64,000 nt of DNA from Vanilla planifolia (Eukaryota > Streptophyta > Magnoliopsida > Asparagales > Orchidaceae), in the NCBI GenBank assembly GCA_023846275.1, contig CM043877.1, forward strand, positions 19,264,607-19,328,606. The letters run 5' to 3'. Below are positions 62,441 through 64,000 of this stretch, one piece after another; position 1 is the first letter of the stretch; every line of letters begins with the position of its first letter. The notes beneath the pieces are model-generated. The model did no database searches. It saw only the letters and a program-made list of their open reading frames with translations, and was not told where the DNA came from. Made by a program: the position numbers and the translations under genes.

Positions 62441-64000
62441 TTCGTGGCATGACCACTACATATCAAACAAGTAGGTAGGTTGTGTATATAGTATATATGC
62501 TTGATGTATCTTGAAATGATAGCTTAGACGTCATGTTAGGAAAGATTGCAATATGAGTTGATTTGAGTAAGTTTGCTTTTGCTAGTATTGATATAAATGC
62601 TATGTTGTTAATGCATATAATGCAGATCCTAAACATGTTTTATGTTAAAATTTGAGAACATCTTTTAATTTAAATTATATGTGAATTAGAAAGAGATAAA
62701 AAAATATTACTTAATAAATTATAGAAAGAAAATGACAAATTAACAAAATAAGAGCAAAAGTTGGTCAATAAGATTAAACAAGATTTTGAACAAACATTGA
62801 TTGTTTCAAAAAGCTAACTTGTTATCTTAAATAATATATCTCTAAAAGAATGTGCATTACCATCCAAAACAAAATGTCACCAAAACAAGATTTTTACTTG
62901 GAATAATGTCCTCAAGAGTCCAATGAGATATCATTAGTTATTCAAAGTAATATATTTTGTATATTCCTAAGGTTATTCAATGAATGGCCTCGTCTTAGAT
63001 CCAACTTAAAGTGAAATATGAAATGAGAATTTAAATGTGAAAAAAGGGTTAAAAAATCCATAAGATTTCTTAAAAGTGAAGTACAAGTTTTAAATGAATT
63101 CAAAAGAAAGATGATATCTTTTACTATTCATATACTTGTTTGATATAGACTAATCATATGATATGACCCAACTATGTTTGTTTTATAATTATGTTACATC
63201 TTTCATTGAGTAGGTGACTATAGGCTTAGTTTATTTTTGATGTAAAACTTTTAGTTTAAAATGAGGTTTATAATGGGGCTACTTTAGAGTAGTAAGAGAT
63301 AGCAACATGTTTACTTGAATAAAGGGTGATTACTTTGTAATCAGTTGTGTAGTTGTTGCATTAATACTTTGCTTTTATTTAGTTAATAGACATGCATGAG
63401 AACTCTATTTTACCAAGTTATATGAAACTTGGCAACTAAAAGGGATGTGCATTTTTATAGATTTCAAATGTTACTTTAAAAATTGATTTTTTTATTAAGG
63501 TTAGAAAGTATTTTTACTATGTTTAAAATGGTTTTAAATGAATCTTGTCATGATGTTTTTATTAAAATAAAAGAAATTTATCATAGTTTTATTAAAAAAA
63601 TAATTATAACATCTTAGTCTTACTATATTAAGATATTATCTTCTTGGGTCATCTCATCATGACCCAAATGGATTTTATTCTCAAAAGATGTCTTTACATC
63701 TTAAGACAATGACATTTATTATAAATACTAGAATCACTCTCATATTAGCAAATGTAAAAAAAGTTATCCATATACCTCTCTACTTAGATGCCTCTAGGAA
63801 CTTTATCTAGTGATTTCACTCACACGAAATTACCAATGTTCACTATTTATCTTCTTTAGTCACAAGTGTCACAAAAAAAAAACTTGATTTTCAAAATAAA
63901 AAAATAAATGGAAAAGAATTGGATGACACAACACTAAATCAAGAAAGGAACAAGTTGGGTTGTCACAAAAAGATATTTATTATTTACCTTAAAATAAAAT
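62441..64000. other. AT-rich DNA to the window edge
   Basis: No gene is supported. A perfect 9-bp inverted repeat (TTGGGTCAT-N6-ATGACCCAA) lies at 63644-63667 and could form a small hairpin. The rest resembles decayed transposon sequence without diagnostic features. Confidence 0.4.

Noticed and set aside
1-64000. CRISPR arrays, bacterial operons, phage or toxin systems
   Set aside because: No regularly spaced short identical repeats and no prokaryotic gene organisation. The genes present are split plant genes.

Overview
The window reads as nuclear DNA of a flowering plant: split genes with GT-AG introns, very AT-rich non-coding DNA, and repeated debris of LTR retrotransposons. A repeat-rich monocot is possible, but that is only a guess. 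Gene density is low. Three host genes can be supported in 64 kb: a small coiled-coil protein (13.9-21.3 kb, + strand, three exons), a SPIRAL1-like microtubule protein (CDS 40.47-41.92 kb, + strand, two coding exons and probably a 5'UTR exon near 35.3 kb), and a complete cytochrome P450 of the CYP78A (KLUH/PLASTOCHRON1) family (45.65-47.45 kb, - strand, two exons).

Left arm, 1-13.8 kb: old retrotransposon fossils. Two long LTR-type sequences, each followed by a tRNA-iMet-type primer-binding site and a gag remnant, and then a third LTR start, form a tandem LTR-gag-LTR-gag-LTR array of Ty3/gypsy type. Another LTR-like region with a 248-bp tandem duplication follows. From 13.9 to 21.3 kb lies the coiled-coil gene with a 5.3-kb first intron.

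Middle, 22.5-33.4 kb: about 300-bp tandem repeat units interrupted by a 2.5-kb solo-LTR-like insertion flanked by TACCT duplications, antisense LTR debris, a GC-rich minisatellite with a 64-bp higher-order unit, a three-copy 370-bp tandem repeat, and a minus-strand Ty3/gypsy fossil whose integrase segment is present three times in tandem.

35.2-47.8 kb is the genic core. The SPIRAL1-like gene appears to carry a minus-strand Ty1/copia fossil inside its 5'UTR intron. The CYP78A gene lies tail-to-tail with it.

Right arm, 47.8-64 kb: AT-rich DNA. A roughly 430-bp GC-richer island with a G-box lies about 2.3 kb upstream of the CYP78A start and is the best candidate for an unexplained regulatory element. 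Beyond it are several LTR remnants, among them pieces carrying the palindrome ATCATA-N3-TATGAT also seen in the left-arm LTRs, in both orientations.

The three genes do not form a pathway. Two have growth-related families (microtubule control of cell expansion; organ and seed size), but nothing in the sequence links them. No tRNA, rRNA, CRISPR array or bacterial-type operon was seen.
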